Source: Camelimonas lactis
GTDB lineage: Bacteria; Pseudomonadota; Alphaproteobacteria; Rhizobiales; Beijerinckiaceae
DNA: 64,000 nucleotides
Assembly (NCBI RefSeq): GCF_004342915.1
Contig: NZ_SLWL01000006.1
Span: 124,001-188,000, forward strand
Reading direction: 5' to 3'
The notes under the pieces were generated by a model. It was not told the origin of the DNA and did not search any database. It saw only the letters and a program-made list of their open reading frames with translations. Below are positions 1-11,425 of the stretch, one piece after another; the stretch's first letter is position 1; each line of letters begins with the position of its first letter. The position numbers and the translations under genes are program-made.

Positions 1-2670
1 ACGAGCAGCGCCGCCGTCTGGTTTCAGGACCAGGAACCCGGCTCCCGCAATGTCGTTGACAACTACGGCAGGATCGAACGGGTTGGCGGCGGCAGCGTCA
101 TTGGCTCCAGTGGCAGCAACGGCATCGTGTTCTACAACCGCGCCAACGCCACGGTGGTCGGTGGTCTAAGCTTCGCCAGCGGTAATAACGATCTTTATTT
201 CGAGCCGGGCTCCACGGTTACCGGAAGCATCGATGGCGGCCGCGGCGCGAGTAACCTGACCCTGCGCGGAACGGCCGGCTCGCGGGATGTGCTTCAGGGC
301 CGTTTGAGCAATTTCCGCACCCTGATCAAGGAGGGGCGTGGACAATGGACAATTTCCGGCAGCCTGACCGGCTTCACGGACGTGGCGGTCAAAGAAGGCA
401 TGCTGACGCTCACCGGCGATAACACCCGCTATACGGGCGCCGCCCGGGTCGATCCGGACGGCATACTTGAGGCGCGGGCGCAAAGTCTTCCCACGCAAGC
501 CGACCAGGCCGACAATCTCAATAATATCCGGAACAACGGCATTGTCCGCCTTGCCCAACCCACCGGCGATAATGCGGCCTATGGGGGCCAGATTGTTGGC
601 GGCGGCGTGGTCGAAAAGACTGGAGGCGGCATGGTGACCCTGTCGCCCCAAGCCCCCGACGGCAACACCTATTCCGGCGGAACCGTTATCAGGGGTGGCG
701 TGCTGGCGGCCAGCGGCGACAATGCCATTGGCGCGCCAGCGGGCGGCGTCACCCTGGACGGCGGCTCCTTCGGGTTCGCGTCCAGCTTTACCCTGGGCGC
801 CGAACGCCCCGTCATTGTCACCATAAACAATGGCGGCCTGAATGCAGGCCCTGGCGTTACCGGTGTGGTGACCCAGGGGATCACCGGCCCCGGCGCGCTC
901 ACCAAAAGCGGCGACGGCGCCGTCGTGCTCACAGGAACCAACACCTATGCCGGCATAACGTCTGTTGAGCGCGGCGCGCTTGCGGCGGGCGACGCCGCCC
1001 ATCCCCGCGCGATGCTTTCCGGCGGCGGCCAGGTCAATGTGGCGGCTGACGCGACGTTCGGCGGCTACGGCTCTGTCGCCGGTGATGTCGTCAACAGGGG
1101 CGCGATTGCCGTGGCCAGCGCCTTCCCTGGCTTTGCCGGCGGAACGGAGGGCGACTTCACCATTGGCGGCGTCCTGACGAATGGCGGCCACGTCCAGATC
1201 GGCGGCGGCGCCGTCGGCAACACTCTGGTCGTCGGCGCATACGTGGGCCAGATGGGGACGATTGGCGTCAACACCGTGCTTGGCGGCGACGGCTCCCGCT
1301 CGGACCGGCTGGTGATTGACGGCGGCGGCGCCACCGGCGCATCCATCCTCCAGGTGACCAATGTGGGCGGCGGCGGCGCGGTGACCTGGGGCAATGGCAT
1401 TCAGGTGGTCGGCGCCATCAACGGGGCAACCACAAGGGCGGGCGCTTTCGTTCTGGGCGGTCCCGTTGTCGCTGGCCCTCACGAATACAAGCTGTATCGG
1501 GGCACGCGCGACGGCAGCGATCCGCAGTCCTGGTATCTGCGCACTGAGTTGCCCCCGGCTCCCCCCACGCCACCGGCGCCCCCTGCCCCGCCGGTTCCCC
1601 CCACCCCGCCAGCGCCGCGCCCCGCTCCCGGACCGCAGCCGCAGCCGCAGCCGCAGCCGCAGCCCGAAGCTCAACTGCCGAACTATCGCAACGAAACCTC
1701 CCTTTACGCCGCGTTGCCGTCGATGGCGCTGGGCTACGGCCAGTCGATCCTCGGCACGCTGCATGAGCGCGTCGGCGAGCAGGAGCTGCTGCGGGGTCGC
1801 CAAAGCGCCAATGGGCCGTCCTTCGTCAACGGCGCCTGGGGCCGCATCATCGGCCAGCACATCGACCAGTCTGCCTCGGCTGGCGGGATCTATGGACGTG
1901 GGCCGGCCTATAATCAGGACATCGCCGCCTTCCAGTTCGGCCTCGACATCTACCGCCGCGAGCATGCGGACGGCAGCCGTGATCACGCCGGCGTCTACTT
2001 CGTCGTTGGCCAGTCCGAAGGCAGTGTGAAGCACTTCACGGGGGCCCGCGCCGGTCAGAACCGCTTCGACGCCCAGACCATCGGCGCCTACTGGACCCAT
2101 TTTGGCGCCACCGGCTGGTATGTGGACGCGGTGGCCCAGGGAACCTGGTACAACGCCAGGTCCAGCTCCGTGCGCATGCGGCAGATTTCGCCGGACGGCT
2201 TCGGCGTCGGCCTGTCGCTGGAAGCCGGCTATCCGCTGCAACTGGGCGGCGGCTGGACTGTCGAGCCGCAGGCGCAGCTGATCTACCAGAGCATCTCGCT
2301 GGATTCCCGCTATGACGGCGCGGCCCAGGTCCGCTTCAGCGACGTGCAGTCGCTGGCCGGCCGCATCGGCGCGCGGCTGTCGCGCACCTGGACGCTGGAC
2401 GCGGAAAATGGTCCGAAGCAGATCAATGTCTGGGCCCGGGCCAATCTGTGGAACGAGTTCCTCGGCAATCCGAAGACCTGGTTCTCCAGCGCGGATGGTT
2501 TCGTGCCGTTCCACTCCGAAATGAAGGGCGCCTGGACGCAGCTTGGCGGCGGCGTCACCGCCCAGCTCAATGGCAACGTCGCCCTCTATGCCGACGCCAG
2601 TTACAACATCGGCCACGGCGGCGACCGCCGCTCCTGGGACGGCAAGGTTGGCGTGCGCGTCAACTGGTGA
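1..2670 (+). CDS. Autotransporter outer-membrane barrel protein (5' partial)
   Basis: The frame is open from base 1, so the N-terminus, including any signal peptide, lies outside the window; 889 residues are visible. The first ~500 residues are Gly/Ala/Val/Thr-rich, with passenger-type repeats such as TYSGGTVIRGGVL and TNTYAGITSVERG, typical of the beta-helical passenger of type V secretion. A Pro-rich linker (about residues 515-555) ends in five PQ units encoded by five CCGCAG hexanucleotides (1633-1662). The last ~290 residues (from YRNETSLYAALPSMALGYG) form the beta-barrel domain and end VGVRVNW, the aromatic C-terminal signature of outer-membrane barrels. The passenger would be displayed on or released from the cell surface. 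Ligand and function are not visible. A strong terminator follows 25 bases after the stop. Confidence 0.93.
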   Translation, partial: TSSAAVWFQDQEPGSRNVVDNYGRIERVGGGSVIGSSGSNGIVFYNRANATVVGGLSFASGNNDLYFEPGSTVTGSIDGGRGASNLTLRGTAGSRDVLQGRLSNFRTLIKEGRGQWTISGSLTGFTDVAVKEGMLTLTGDNTRYTGAARVDPDGILEARAQSLPTQADQADNLNNIRNNGIVRLAQPTGDNAAYGGQIVGGGVVEKTGGGMVTLSPQAPDGNTYSGGTVIRGGVLAASGDNAIGAPAGGVTLDGGSFGFASSFTLGAERPVIVTINNGGLNAGPGVTGVVTQGITGPGALTKSGDGAVVLTGTNTYAGITSVERGALAAGDAAHPRAMLSGGGQVNVAADATFGGYGSVAGDVVNRGAIAVASAFPGFAGGTEGDFTIGGVLTNGGHVQIGGGAVGNTLVVGAYVGQMGTIGVNTVLGGDGSRSDRLVIDGGGATGASILQVTNVGGGGAVTWGNGIQVVGAINGATTRAGAFVLGGPVVAGPHEYKLYRGTRDGSDPQSWYLRTELPPAPPTPPAPPAPPVPPTPPAPRPAPGPQPQPQPQPQPEAQLPNYRNETSLYAALPSMALGYGQSILGTLHERVGEQELLRGRQSANGPSFVNGAWGRIIGQHIDQSASAGGIYGRGPAYNQDIAAFQFGLDIYRREHADGSRDHAGVYFVVGQSEGSVKHFTGARAGQNRFDAQTIGAYWTHFGATGWYVDAVAQGTWYNARSSSVRMRQISPDGFGVGLSLEAGYPLQLGGGWTVEPQAQLIYQSISLDSRYDGAAQVRFSDVQSLAGRIGARLSRTWTLDAENGPKQINVWARANLWNEFLGNPKTWFSSADGFVPFHSEMKGAWTQLGGGVTAQLNGNVALYADASYNIGHGGDRRSWDGKVGVRVNW

Positions 2671-2694
2671 GGCGTAGGCCTGCGATCAACCGGG

Positions 2695-2722
2695 AGGCCC
2701 CGCCACAGTGCGGGGCCTTTTT
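2695..2722 (+). terminator. Rho-independent terminator of the autotransporter gene
   Basis: The stem GGCCCCGC (2696-2703) pairs with GCGGGGCC (2710-2717) around a six-base loop and is followed by five T. It lies between the autotransporter stop and the convergent binding-protein gene. Confidence 0.9.
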
Positions 2723-2766
2723 CTGACATCTGGCGACAGGGCCTCGCGCCACGCAGGGAGCGCGGC

Positions 2767-3975
2767 TCATTCAACGACGATGGGGTCGCCGAACACCACC
2801 CAGCGATCACCGTCGAAACGCTGCAGCCGCAGGGCGTTCACCGTGGTGTAGTTGGTGGGCGATACATTCATCACCACGCCGGGCAGATACATGGGCAACG
2901 CCAGATTTTTGATGGTGGTCGCCTGCTTCAGCACGTTCTCACTGGTGAGATCGTCGCCGGCGTTGCGCAGGATGTGCTCAACCGTCTGGGCGACGGTGTA
3001 ACCGAACACGTTGCCGCTGTTGAGCGGATCGCCCTCCTTGTACCAGTCCCGCATGAACTTCATGTAGGCCAGCACCGCCGGGTCATTGGCCCACACGGGG
3101 TCGCTGGGGTCCTTCAGCGCCGTGGCGGTGACGATGCCTCTGGCGTTCTCCAGACCGGCCGGCTGCAGGGTCTGGACGCGCGAGGACGCGACCGAGGCGA
3201 CATAAAAGGCGGGCTTCCAGCCAATCTCGGCGATCTTGCGGATGGCCTGGGCGCCGAATTTGGGGGTCGCCATCATGAACAGCGTATCGGCGCCGGAGCT
3301 CTTCAGCTGGATCACCTGCGAATCGACCGTGGGGTCGGTCACTTCGTAGCTCGCCTCCTTCACCACATTGCGGACGGCGTCGCCGAGCCCCTCCTTGAAG
3401 CCGCTGACATAGTCGCGGCCGGCATCGTCATTCTGCCAGAGAATGGCGATTTTCGCGTTGGGCGTGGTGGCGGCGATATGCCGGCCATACACCTTGCCCT
3501 CAAACGCGTATGATGCGAAGCCCGGCGTGGTCCACGGGAATCTGGCGGGGTCGTTCCATCGCGTGGCGCCGGTGGAAACCAGCAACTGGGGCACCTTCTT
3601 CGTATTCAGATAACGCTGGACAGCCGCATTGGTGGCGGTGCCAATGGAATTCACCAGCGCCAGCACCTGCTCGGACTCGACCAGCTTGCGGGTCTGCTCG
3701 ACGGTCTTGGGCGGGCTGTAGGCGTCGTCCAGCGACAGCAGCTCCACCTTGCGGCCGTTGATCCCGCCCGCCGCGTTCAACATGTTGAAATAGGCGACTT
3801 CCGTCCGCCCCTGCGTGCCATAGGCGGACGCCGGCCCGCTGTAGGGCATGGTCTGCCCCAGTTTGATCGCCGTATCCGTCGCGCCTGGACTGTATTTCTT
3901 CCCAGCCATGGCGGCGCCCGCATGCAGCACGCATAACACAGCGGCCGCCAGAGCGCCCCTTGTCGCCCACGTCAT
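2767..3975 (-). CDS. ABC transporter substrate-binding protein, LivK/branched-chain amino acid type
   Basis: This 402-residue periplasmic solute-binding protein has a clear Sec signal peptide (TRGALAAAVLCVLHAGAAMA, then GKKYSPG). The mature start DTAIKLGQTMPYSGPASAYG is the classic beginning of the Peripla_BP_6 family, which feeds branched-chain amino acids, amides or aromatic acids to HAAT-type ABC permeases. The motif LNAAGGINGRKVELLSLDDAYSP fits the same fold (here given in part: NAAGGINGRKVELLSLDD). The start is preceded by AAGGAAACGGT. No permease or ATPase genes adjoin it, so it is an orphan receptor or works with a distant transporter. The ligand cannot be read from sequence. Confidence 0.9.
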   Translation of the reverse strand: MTWATRGALAAAVLCVLHAGAAMAGKKYSPGATDTAIKLGQTMPYSGPASAYGTQGRTEVAYFNMLNAAGGINGRKVELLSLDDAYSPPKTVEQTRKLVESEQVLALVNSIGTATNAAVQRYLNTKKVPQLLVSTGATRWNDPARFPWTTPGFASYAFEGKVYGRHIAATTPNAKIAILWQNDDAGRDYVSGFKEGLGDAVRNVVKEASYEVTDPTVDSQVIQLKSSGADTLFMMATPKFGAQAIRKIAEIGWKPAFYVASVASSRVQTLQPAGLENARGIVTATALKDPSDPVWANDPAVLAYMKFMRDWYKEGDPLNSGNVFGYTVAQTVEHILRNAGDDLTSENVLKQATTIKNLALPMYLPGVVMNVSPTNYTTVNALRLQRFDGDRWVVFGDPIVVE

Positions 3976-4486
3976 ACCGTTTCCTTCCCCAATGACCGAC
4001 GTCTTGCGTCAATTTATAACATGCACTTTACATAAATGCTGCGATGCACTGCAATTCGCCCATCTATATTTCAGGAAAGCAAAGACCCGCGCCACAAAAA
4101 TATATTTGAAACGCACCAGCATAATTCATGGCGCGCGAAACCTGGCGCATATCACCAAAATGCCGGTCAGCAGGCGGCGAGGCGCGGCGGCTACGACGCG
4201 TTTTTGCCCCAGATACTGGCGGCGGCGCTCACAACACGACAGTCATTGACGCGCAAACTCACGTCTGCCTGCCCTTCGCCGCCACTGGCGATCGCAAATC
4301 ATCACTTCGCTTTACACCAGATAACACTACACACCCAGCGCATAAACCAGCGCATACTGTTGTATTAATTTTCTTGAATAATGTATTTCCCAGTTAATTT
4401 ACACAATATTTATGATTAGCGGCGATATTTTTCTACACGGCGCGCCCATGCGCCGGCATTGACTCCAGATGACAGGGAGACGATCG
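3976..4486. other. AT-rich divergent intergenic region
   Basis: This 511-base gap separates the divergent binding-protein gene and the histone-like gene. It is conspicuously AT-rich for this genome, especially 4020-4120 and 4355-4440, and must hold both promoters. Short open frames here have no ribosome site or protein-like composition. I see no RNA gene. Confidence 0.5.
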
Positions 4487-4789
4487 ATGGTTTTTCTTTT
4501 GAAGCCGCAGAAGGCGGCGGCCCGGAAGCCCGCCGCCCGGTCCAGCGCAGCCAGTCGCACAACCACGCGCGCCGCGCCCAAGAAGCCAGCGGCCCGCAAG
4601 GCCACTGCCACAAAGGCGCCGGCGCGGAAAACCGCCACGACAAAAACCGCAGCCGCCAAAACCCGCGCCACCGCCGCCAGGGCGCCCGCCCGCAAGCCAG
4701 CGGCGCGCACGACCACCACCCGCGCCACGGCGGCCAAAAAGCCGGCGGTCAGGAAGGCAGCCGCCCGCCCGGCGCATCGGGGGCGCTGA
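4487..4789 (+). CDS. Histone H1-like Ala/Lys/Arg-rich basic protein
   Basis: This 100-residue protein consists almost entirely of Ala, Lys, Arg, Thr and Pro, with repeated KPAARK, TRATAA and ARKPAA units resembling the C-terminal tail of histone H1 and the bacterial H1-like (HctB/AlgP-type) proteins. Such proteins bind DNA or RNA nonspecifically through their charge. I chose the ATG at 4487 because AGGGAGA lies eight bases upstream; an in-frame ATG at 4469 lacks a good site. Low-complexity composition makes homology uncertain, but the dense bias in one frame with a good ribosome site supports a real gene. Confidence 0.72.
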   Translation: MVFLLKPQKAAARKPAARSSAASRTTTRAAPKKPAARKATATKAPARKTATTKTAAAKTRATAARAPARKPAARTTTTRATAAKKPAVRKAAARPAHRGR

Positions 4790-4859
4790 ACCGGCGCCCA
4801 CCACTGGAGGCAGCCTTCAAGCAGCTGCCTTGTCCTGCTGGACGACCATCAGCCGGCGC

Positions 4860-4893
4860 GTTGTTCGACCGGACCTGCATCCGGTCGAACAAC
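4860..4893. terminator. Perfect 14-bp hairpin between convergent genes
   Basis: GTTGTTCGACCGGA (4860-4873) and its exact reverse complement (4880-4893) flank a six-base loop. It lies between the ends of the histone-like gene and the convergent small gene. There is no T tract, so a bidirectional terminator role is inferred from position. Confidence 0.5.
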
Positions 4894-4966
4894 CGCCCAA
4901 ATGGCGACCCAAACCCCATATTCCGCGCGCCGCGGCCCGCTGGCCATTCCAGACGAGCGCGCCCGC

Positions 4967-5164
4967 TCAGTGCCTGTAATCGCGGCTGTCAGCGGGGCGG
5001 TCCTGCGGCTCCGGGTTACGAAGGGGCAGCAACTCAAGCGGCGGCTGCGCGCCGCTGGCGATGTAGGCCTGCGCCCGGATGCGGCGCAACTGTTCGCCCG
5101 CCACCACCTGCACCCAACCGTCGCTGGTCTTGTAGAGTCCGCGTTCTGCAACATTGGAAGTCAT
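4967..5164 (-). CDS. Small hypothetical protein, 65 residues
   Basis: The ATG at 5164 is preceded by a perfect AGGAGG with seven bases spacing, which fixes the start. The protein begins MTSNVAERGLYKTSDGWVQV, followed by VAGEQLRRIRAQAYIASG, and ends in a charged, Pro/Arg-rich tail. It has no signal peptide, membrane segment or cysteine. I recognise no family. The strong ribosome site and balanced amino-acid composition argue that it is expressed. A longer frame extends upstream to 5293 but is rich in Arg/Pro/Ala typical of untranslated GC-rich DNA. Confidence 0.6.
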   Translation of the reverse strand: MTSNVAERGLYKTSDGWVQVVAGEQLRRIRAQAYIASGAQPPLELLPLRNPEPQDRPADSRDYRH

Positions 5165-5441
5165 TGGCGCTCCTCCTATGAAGCCAGTGCTCTCAAGATG
5201 TGGCCGCTGGCGCGATGATGCAAGCCTGAGGGGCGCAGGCCGGCGGCGCCAGCATTGGGCGTTGGGGCGGGCGGCAGGCGCCTTCGCCTGCACATCGCCG
5301 GCATCCCGCTCCAGCCTTGCGGCGCACGCCTGTAGGCCCGGCGCCGGTTTTTGCCACAGACCGCGTGTTTGCGGCGGGCGTCGCCCCGGCTATGCTGCCG
5401 TTCCGGTCCTCCGGGCCTGGCAACCTGCACGGGTATATGAT

Positions 5442-6542
5442 TTGACGCCGCGTTTTTCCCGATTTCTTGCCGCCGCCGTCTCCGCCGGCCTTGCCCTCGG
5501 CGCCTCCGCCAGCCTCTTTGGAGCGGCGATGGCCTGCACGCGCGCCCTTTATGTGGGCGACGACAAAACCGTCATCACCGGCCGCAACATGGACTGGAAG
5601 GAAGACATGCACACCAACCTGCATGTTTTCCCCGCCGGCATGGCGCGGCGCGGGGCCCAGGCCGTCGACGCGCTGACCTGGACCTCACGTTACGGCAGCG
5701 TCATCGCCGCCGGCTATGATATCGGCACGACGGACGGGCTCAACGAAAAGGGCCTTGTCGCCAATCTGCTGTATCTGGCGGAGTCAGAGTACGGCCCGGT
5801 GGAAGCGGGCCGCAAGAAGCTGACGATCGCGGCCTGGGCGCAATATGTGCTCGACAATTTCGCCACCGTTGATGAAACCGTCGCGGCGCTGGCGCGCGAG
5901 GAGTTCTCGCTACTGACGCCCGACGCGCCCAATGGGGCGAAGGCGACGCTGCACCTGTCCATTTCGGACGCCAGCGGCGATTCCGCCATCTTCGAATATA
6001 TTGGCGGCAAGCTGGTCATCCACCACGGCCGCCAGTACACGGTGATGACCAACTCGCCGGCCTACGACAAACAACTGGCCCTCAACGCCTACTGGAAAGA
6101 CATTGGCGGCCTGACCTTCCTGCCGGGCACAAACCGCGCCGCCGACCGCTTCGCCCGCGCCTCGTTCCTGCTGGAGTCGCTGCCGAAGGCGCCATCGCCG
6201 CAGTATATGGCTGGCGTGCCGGGGCAGAGCTTCGCCAACCAGGCGCGGGCCCAGGTGCTCAGCCTGATGCGGGCGGTGTCCGTGCCGCTGGGCATCACCA
6301 CCCCCGACCAGCCCAACATCTCCTCGACCATCTGGCGCACCGCTTCCGACCAGACCAATCTGGTTTATTTCTTCGACTCCGCCACCCGGCCGAACACCTT
6401 CTGGCTCGACCTGAAGAAGCTGGACCTGAAGCCGGGCGCGCCGAGCCTGAAACTCAGCCTGGACAGAGGCGAGGTTTATAGCGGCGAGGTCTCCGGCCAG
6501 TTCGTCAAGGCGCCGCCGTTTGTCTTTCTCACCGGAGAGTGA
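5442..6542 (+). CDS. Secreted linear amide C-N hydrolase (choloylglycine hydrolase / penicillin V acylase family)
   Basis: This Ntn-hydrolase of about 366 residues cleaves linear amides; family members act on bile salts, penicillin V or N-acyl homoserine lactones. The start is probably TTG at 5442, giving the signal peptide RFLAAAVSAGLALGASASLF then GAAMA, with cleavage just before CTRALYVGDDKTVITGRNMD. This exposes the N-terminal Cys nucleophile; Arg and Asp of GRNMDW match the conserved active-site positions. The only nearby ATG (5529) would place Met-Ala before the Cys and lose the export signal. Motifs TDGLNEKGLVANLLYL and VMTNSPAYD also fit the family. It stands alone on the plus strand. 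The substrate is unknown. Confidence 0.87.
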   Translation: MTPRFSRFLAAAVSAGLALGASASLFGAAMACTRALYVGDDKTVITGRNMDWKEDMHTNLHVFPAGMARRGAQAVDALTWTSRYGSVIAAGYDIGTTDGLNEKGLVANLLYLAESEYGPVEAGRKKLTIAAWAQYVLDNFATVDETVAALAREEFSLLTPDAPNGAKATLHLSISDASGDSAIFEYIGGKLVIHHGRQYTVMTNSPAYDKQLALNAYWKDIGGLTFLPGTNRAADRFARASFLLESLPKAPSPQYMAGVPGQSFANQARAQVLSLMRAVSVPLGITTPDQPNISSTIWRTASDQTNLVYFFDSATRPNTFWLDLKKLDLKPGAPSLKLSLDRGEVYSGEVSGQFVKAPPFVFLTGE

Positions 6543-6641
6543 GACGGCGTCCGCTTCGCCCGTGAAGGCGCTGGCCGGTCGCTGCGCCGGCGCGACCGGA
6601 AACCTGTTCCGCGCCAGCGCGACATGCTCTATGGAAACCTC

Positions 6642-7262
6642 ATGAGCGCACAAGCCCCCAACGTTTCGCTTCACTTCGCCACGCAGATCTATCGCGCCGC
6701 GCTGGCGCCGGCGGCCTCGCCGCTCGTGCAGGAGCTGGACGGCGCCTGCCGCAGCCTCGCCGAGGACGACGACGCGGGGCTCGACTGGTGCGAGGCCAAT
6801 GGCTATCCCGGCTATACCTCCTATGCCTCGCTCGATGACCTGCCATGGCGGTTTCCGGTGTTCGGCCAGTTGGTCGAACAACTCGACAGGCATGTGGCCA
6901 GCTTCGCCGGGACGCTGGATTTCGACCTGAAGGGCGGCAAGCTGGAATGCGACTCGCTGTGGGTGAACGTGCTGCCCACCGGCGGCATGCATTCTTCCCA
7001 CCTGCACCCACATTCCGTGATCAGCGGCACGTTTTATGTGGCGCTGCCGGAAGGTTCAGCGGCGATCCGCTTCGAGGACCCGCGCCTCGCCTTCATGATG
7101 GCCGCGCCGACCCGGCGCAACCCCGCCAACCGGCCCTTCGTCAAGGTGACGCCGGAGCCCGGCGAGGTGCTGCTGTGGGAAAGCTGGTTGCGCCACGAGG
7201 TGCCGATGAACGAGGCCGACGACGAGCGCATCAGCATCAGTTTCAATTACGCCTGGAAGTAG
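6642..7262 (+). CDS. Putative 2OG-Fe(II) oxygenase, TIGR02466-like family
   Basis: This protein of 206 residues (212 from the alternative ATG at 6624) resembles the TIGR02466 family, annotated as putative 2-oxoglutarate/Fe(II) oxygenases. The core SSHLHPHSVISGTFYVALP with IRFEDPR supplies the His/Asp metal-ligand region, and LRHEV followed by ERISISFNYAW supplies the distal His and the 2OG-binding Arg expected of a double-stranded beta-helix. An N-terminal segment (FATQIYRAAL) resembles the start of other members. There is no signal peptide. It is monocistronic. The substrate is unknown. Confidence 0.75.
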   Translation: MSAQAPNVSLHFATQIYRAALAPAASPLVQELDGACRSLAEDDDAGLDWCEANGYPGYTSYASLDDLPWRFPVFGQLVEQLDRHVASFAGTLDFDLKGGKLECDSLWVNVLPTGGMHSSHLHPHSVISGTFYVALPEGSAAIRFEDPRLAFMMAAPTRRNPANRPFVKVTPEPGEVLLWESWLRHEVPMNEADDERISISFNYAWK

Positions 7263-7344
7263 TCCTCGCGGACTTTCCGACGGTAAAACGCTAGCGGAGC
7301 GCCTGCCAGCAAGAGCGCGACGACAGCCGCGGCCCTGCCCGCCT

Positions 7345-8259
7345 TCAGGCGTCGACCAGCGACACCCGCATGCCAAAGGCGTGGCTCTGGCCCGGGGCCA
7401 GTTCGATCATGCCAGGCCGGTCGAAGAGATCACGGGGTTTTGGCGGATCGCCCGGCAGCGGCGCGTCGTCAGCGTAGCCCTGCCACGGCTCGACGCAGAC
7501 GAACGGCGCCTGGGCGCCCGGCTTGCTCCAGACGCCAAGGCTCGGCATGCCGGCGAAATCCACGACGATGCGGCGCTGTCCCCTGACGCCATAGGTCACC
7601 CGCTGGCTGGCCAGTTCCTTGAAGACAACGGCGCCGTCGACAAAGAGGTCATCGTTGAGGGGTAACCGGCCATCGGCGCCCACGGGCGTGCGGCGGGGCC
7701 CGATCAGCAGGCCATCGCCATCGGGCCGGAACACCTTGCCGGGCTCGGGCGCCCCAAACTCCAGTTCGTGCTCCTCGCGGGCGCCGCCATAGGGCAGCGG
7801 CCAGCGGAAGGCCGGATGGAACCCAAGCGCCACCGGCATTGGCCGGCGGCCGCGATTGGTGACGCGCGCCCGCACGGACAGGGCCGCGTCCGCCACGGCG
7901 TAAGTCACGTCGAGCTGGAAGGGAAACGGGTAGACGCCGCGGGTTTCCTCGTTCTCGCGCAGCCGCAGGGTGACCGACGCCGGCTCCCGCGCCTCCACAT
8001 TGAACTGGCTGTGACGGGCGAAGCCATGCTGCGGCAGCCGCCACAACTCCCTGCCAAGCCGATAGGCGCCGCCGGCCAGCGCGCCGACGACGGGAAACAG
8101 GAGCGGCGCCCGCCCGGTCCACCAGCGCGGGTTCCCGTCATACAGCAGGTCACGGCCGTCACCGTCACGCAGCACGCCCAGCTCCGCGCCAAAGGGGTCT
8201 ATTTCCGCCGCGACGCCGGCCGCGCTGATGTGAATGCGATCATCATTGGCCGCCCGCAT
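7345..8259 (-). CDS. Aldose 1-epimerase family protein (galactose mutarotase-like)
   Basis: This 304-residue beta-sandwich protein of the galactose-mutarotase superfamily has ISAAGVAAEIDPFGAELGVL at the N-terminus, LLFPVVGALAGGAYRLG, the conserved LPQHGFARHSQF and LGFHPAFRWPL with the catalytic-type His residues, and VCVEPWQGYAD near the end. It resembles the YeaD/LacX subgroup, which interconverts anomers of an aldose or hexose phosphate. The start at 8259 (MRAANDDRIHISAAG) is preferred; the longer frame to 8337 adds unrelated sequence. The neighbours do not identify the sugar. Confidence 0.85.
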   Translation of the reverse strand: MRAANDDRIHISAAGVAAEIDPFGAELGVLRDGDGRDLLYDGNPRWWTGRAPLLFPVVGALAGGAYRLGRELWRLPQHGFARHSQFNVEAREPASVTLRLRENEETRGVYPFPFQLDVTYAVADAALSVRARVTNRGRRPMPVALGFHPAFRWPLPYGGAREEHELEFGAPEPGKVFRPDGDGLLIGPRRTPVGADGRLPLNDDLFVDGAVVFKELASQRVTYGVRGQRRIVVDFAGMPSLGVWSKPGAQAPFVCVEPWQGYADDAPLPGDPPKPRDLFDRPGMIELAPGQSHAFGMRVSLVDA

Positions 8260-8544
8260 GTTACCCCGCAACGCATTGCGCCTGACCCACCGCCATGCGC
8301 CGGAATCGGGCGTGTCTCCCTGATGCAAGCATTTCATCTGCCCGGCGGCGCCACAAGGCCGTCACGCCTTCTGTGTTGCCGCCGTCCACGAAACGGACGC
8401 AAGACGCGGGAATGTGTACGCCCAAGACGCCAATGCCCGCGACGGGCGCGGGCAAGAGGGGATGGAGACAAATGACGTGGGCGCGGCGGCAGGCCGGAGC
8501 GCGTGCATCGCGCTCCAGGCCGCTTCCCGGCCGGCGCATCCCAT
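8260..8544. other. Intergenic region between rpoD terminator and epimerase gene
   Basis: I see no gene here. Overlapping short frames on both strands have only the composition of GC-rich non-coding DNA. The promoter of the epimerase-like gene must lie here. Confidence 0.4.
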
Positions 8545-8575
8545 AAAAAGGCCGGCGAACGGGATCGCCGGCCTC
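8545..8575 (-). terminator. Rho-independent terminator of rpoD
   Basis: Reading the minus strand, GGCCGGCG and CGCCGGCC form a GC stem around an eight-base loop and are followed by a run of five T. It lies about 30 bases after the rpoD stop. Confidence 0.85.
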
Positions 8576-8601
8576 TGGCAGGTCGCGCGGCGCCTGCTGG
8601 C

Positions 8602-10575
<1,974 letters not shown>

Positions 10576-11425
10576 TCGCTCAAGCTCCACTGTCAGCCGC
10601 CAGGCGCGGCGGCCTGGCGCATCACCGGATTTCCCCTTGCGGAGGAAACCGTCTGAATGTTCAAACCCCGTGAGAGGTTCTGTCCGTTACCAGCGCCTGC
10701 GGGCGCAGCCCCATGCCAGCCGGAGCCGCCGCAACGGCTCCACCCCGGCTCCTGTCCTGAATCCCCGTGCGTTCACGTCAGGCCGCCCCTTCGGCAAGGC
10801 CACCGGAAACTCGCTCCACTGGCCCATTTTCGCTGAAGCATTTCCCTCCGGGCCTGCCGGCCTTAAGGGAAATGCTTCCCGCAAACGCCCCCGCGTTTCT
10901 CCACCACCGTCTGTCCACCGTGTGGTGACAGCGCATCACGTTGCCGACACAATCGGCGAACAGTTTCCAGCCAGCCGCATTTGCGTCCCCATGCCGTGGC
11001 GATGACGACAGCAAACGCCAAAGCGCTCCGGCCAGAACCTGACCGGATCGCCACGCCATTCCGGCCCTTTCCCGCTCCGCAGGAGCGCGCGCCCGAAGCC
11101 GGCGGCTGATGGTCATGCGCCGGGCGGCGGCAAAAGTCGAATCAGTTGAATGTGCGGCTATCTCCCAATTTTACCAGACAGCTGCGGATTCAGCACAATG
11201 TCCCACCGCAAAAGGCTGGTCTGCGCGCGCCGCGGCGCCTGGCGCGCACCGCGTCATATCGGCCAGCTTGCCTTGAGGTCCCTTACAAATCGTTGCGCCC
11301 TTCACCGCCCAGGCCGCGCGGCGGTCCCATCGCCGGGGCAAACGCTTCCAGCCGGGCGGGCCGGGACGCTTGCGCTGATTTGACGCGAATCATCATCATG
11401 GCGGGAGGCTCGCAGGCTGGCCGCC
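10576..11425. other. Long dnaG-rpoD intergenic region
   Basis: No convincing gene is present in this 850-base gap. Several frames are open on both strands, but none has a ribosome site or protein-like composition. It contains a long perfect hairpin (10835-10878) related to one upstream of trxB, and must contain the rpoD promoter. Confidence 0.5.
10835..10878. repeat. Inverted repeat with GCATTTCCC core
   Basis: GAAGCATTTCCCT (10835-10847) is exactly complementary to AGGGAAATGCTTC (10866-10878), with an 18-base GC-rich loop. The core GCATTTCCC/GGGAAATGC recurs in the inverted repeat at 23104-23192, suggesting a small dispersed palindromic repeat family. Confidence 0.7.

Noticed and set aside
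166-2616. 816-codon open frame antisense to the autotransporter
   Set aside because: It mirrors a long GC-rich gene with third-position bias. The translation has no domain-like sequence, and the plus-strand product has clear passenger and barrel features.
4036-4397. Overlapping plus-strand short frames upstream of the histone-like gene
   Set aside because: They lie in AT-rich promoter DNA, lack ribosome sites, and overlap each other in different frames without protein-like composition.
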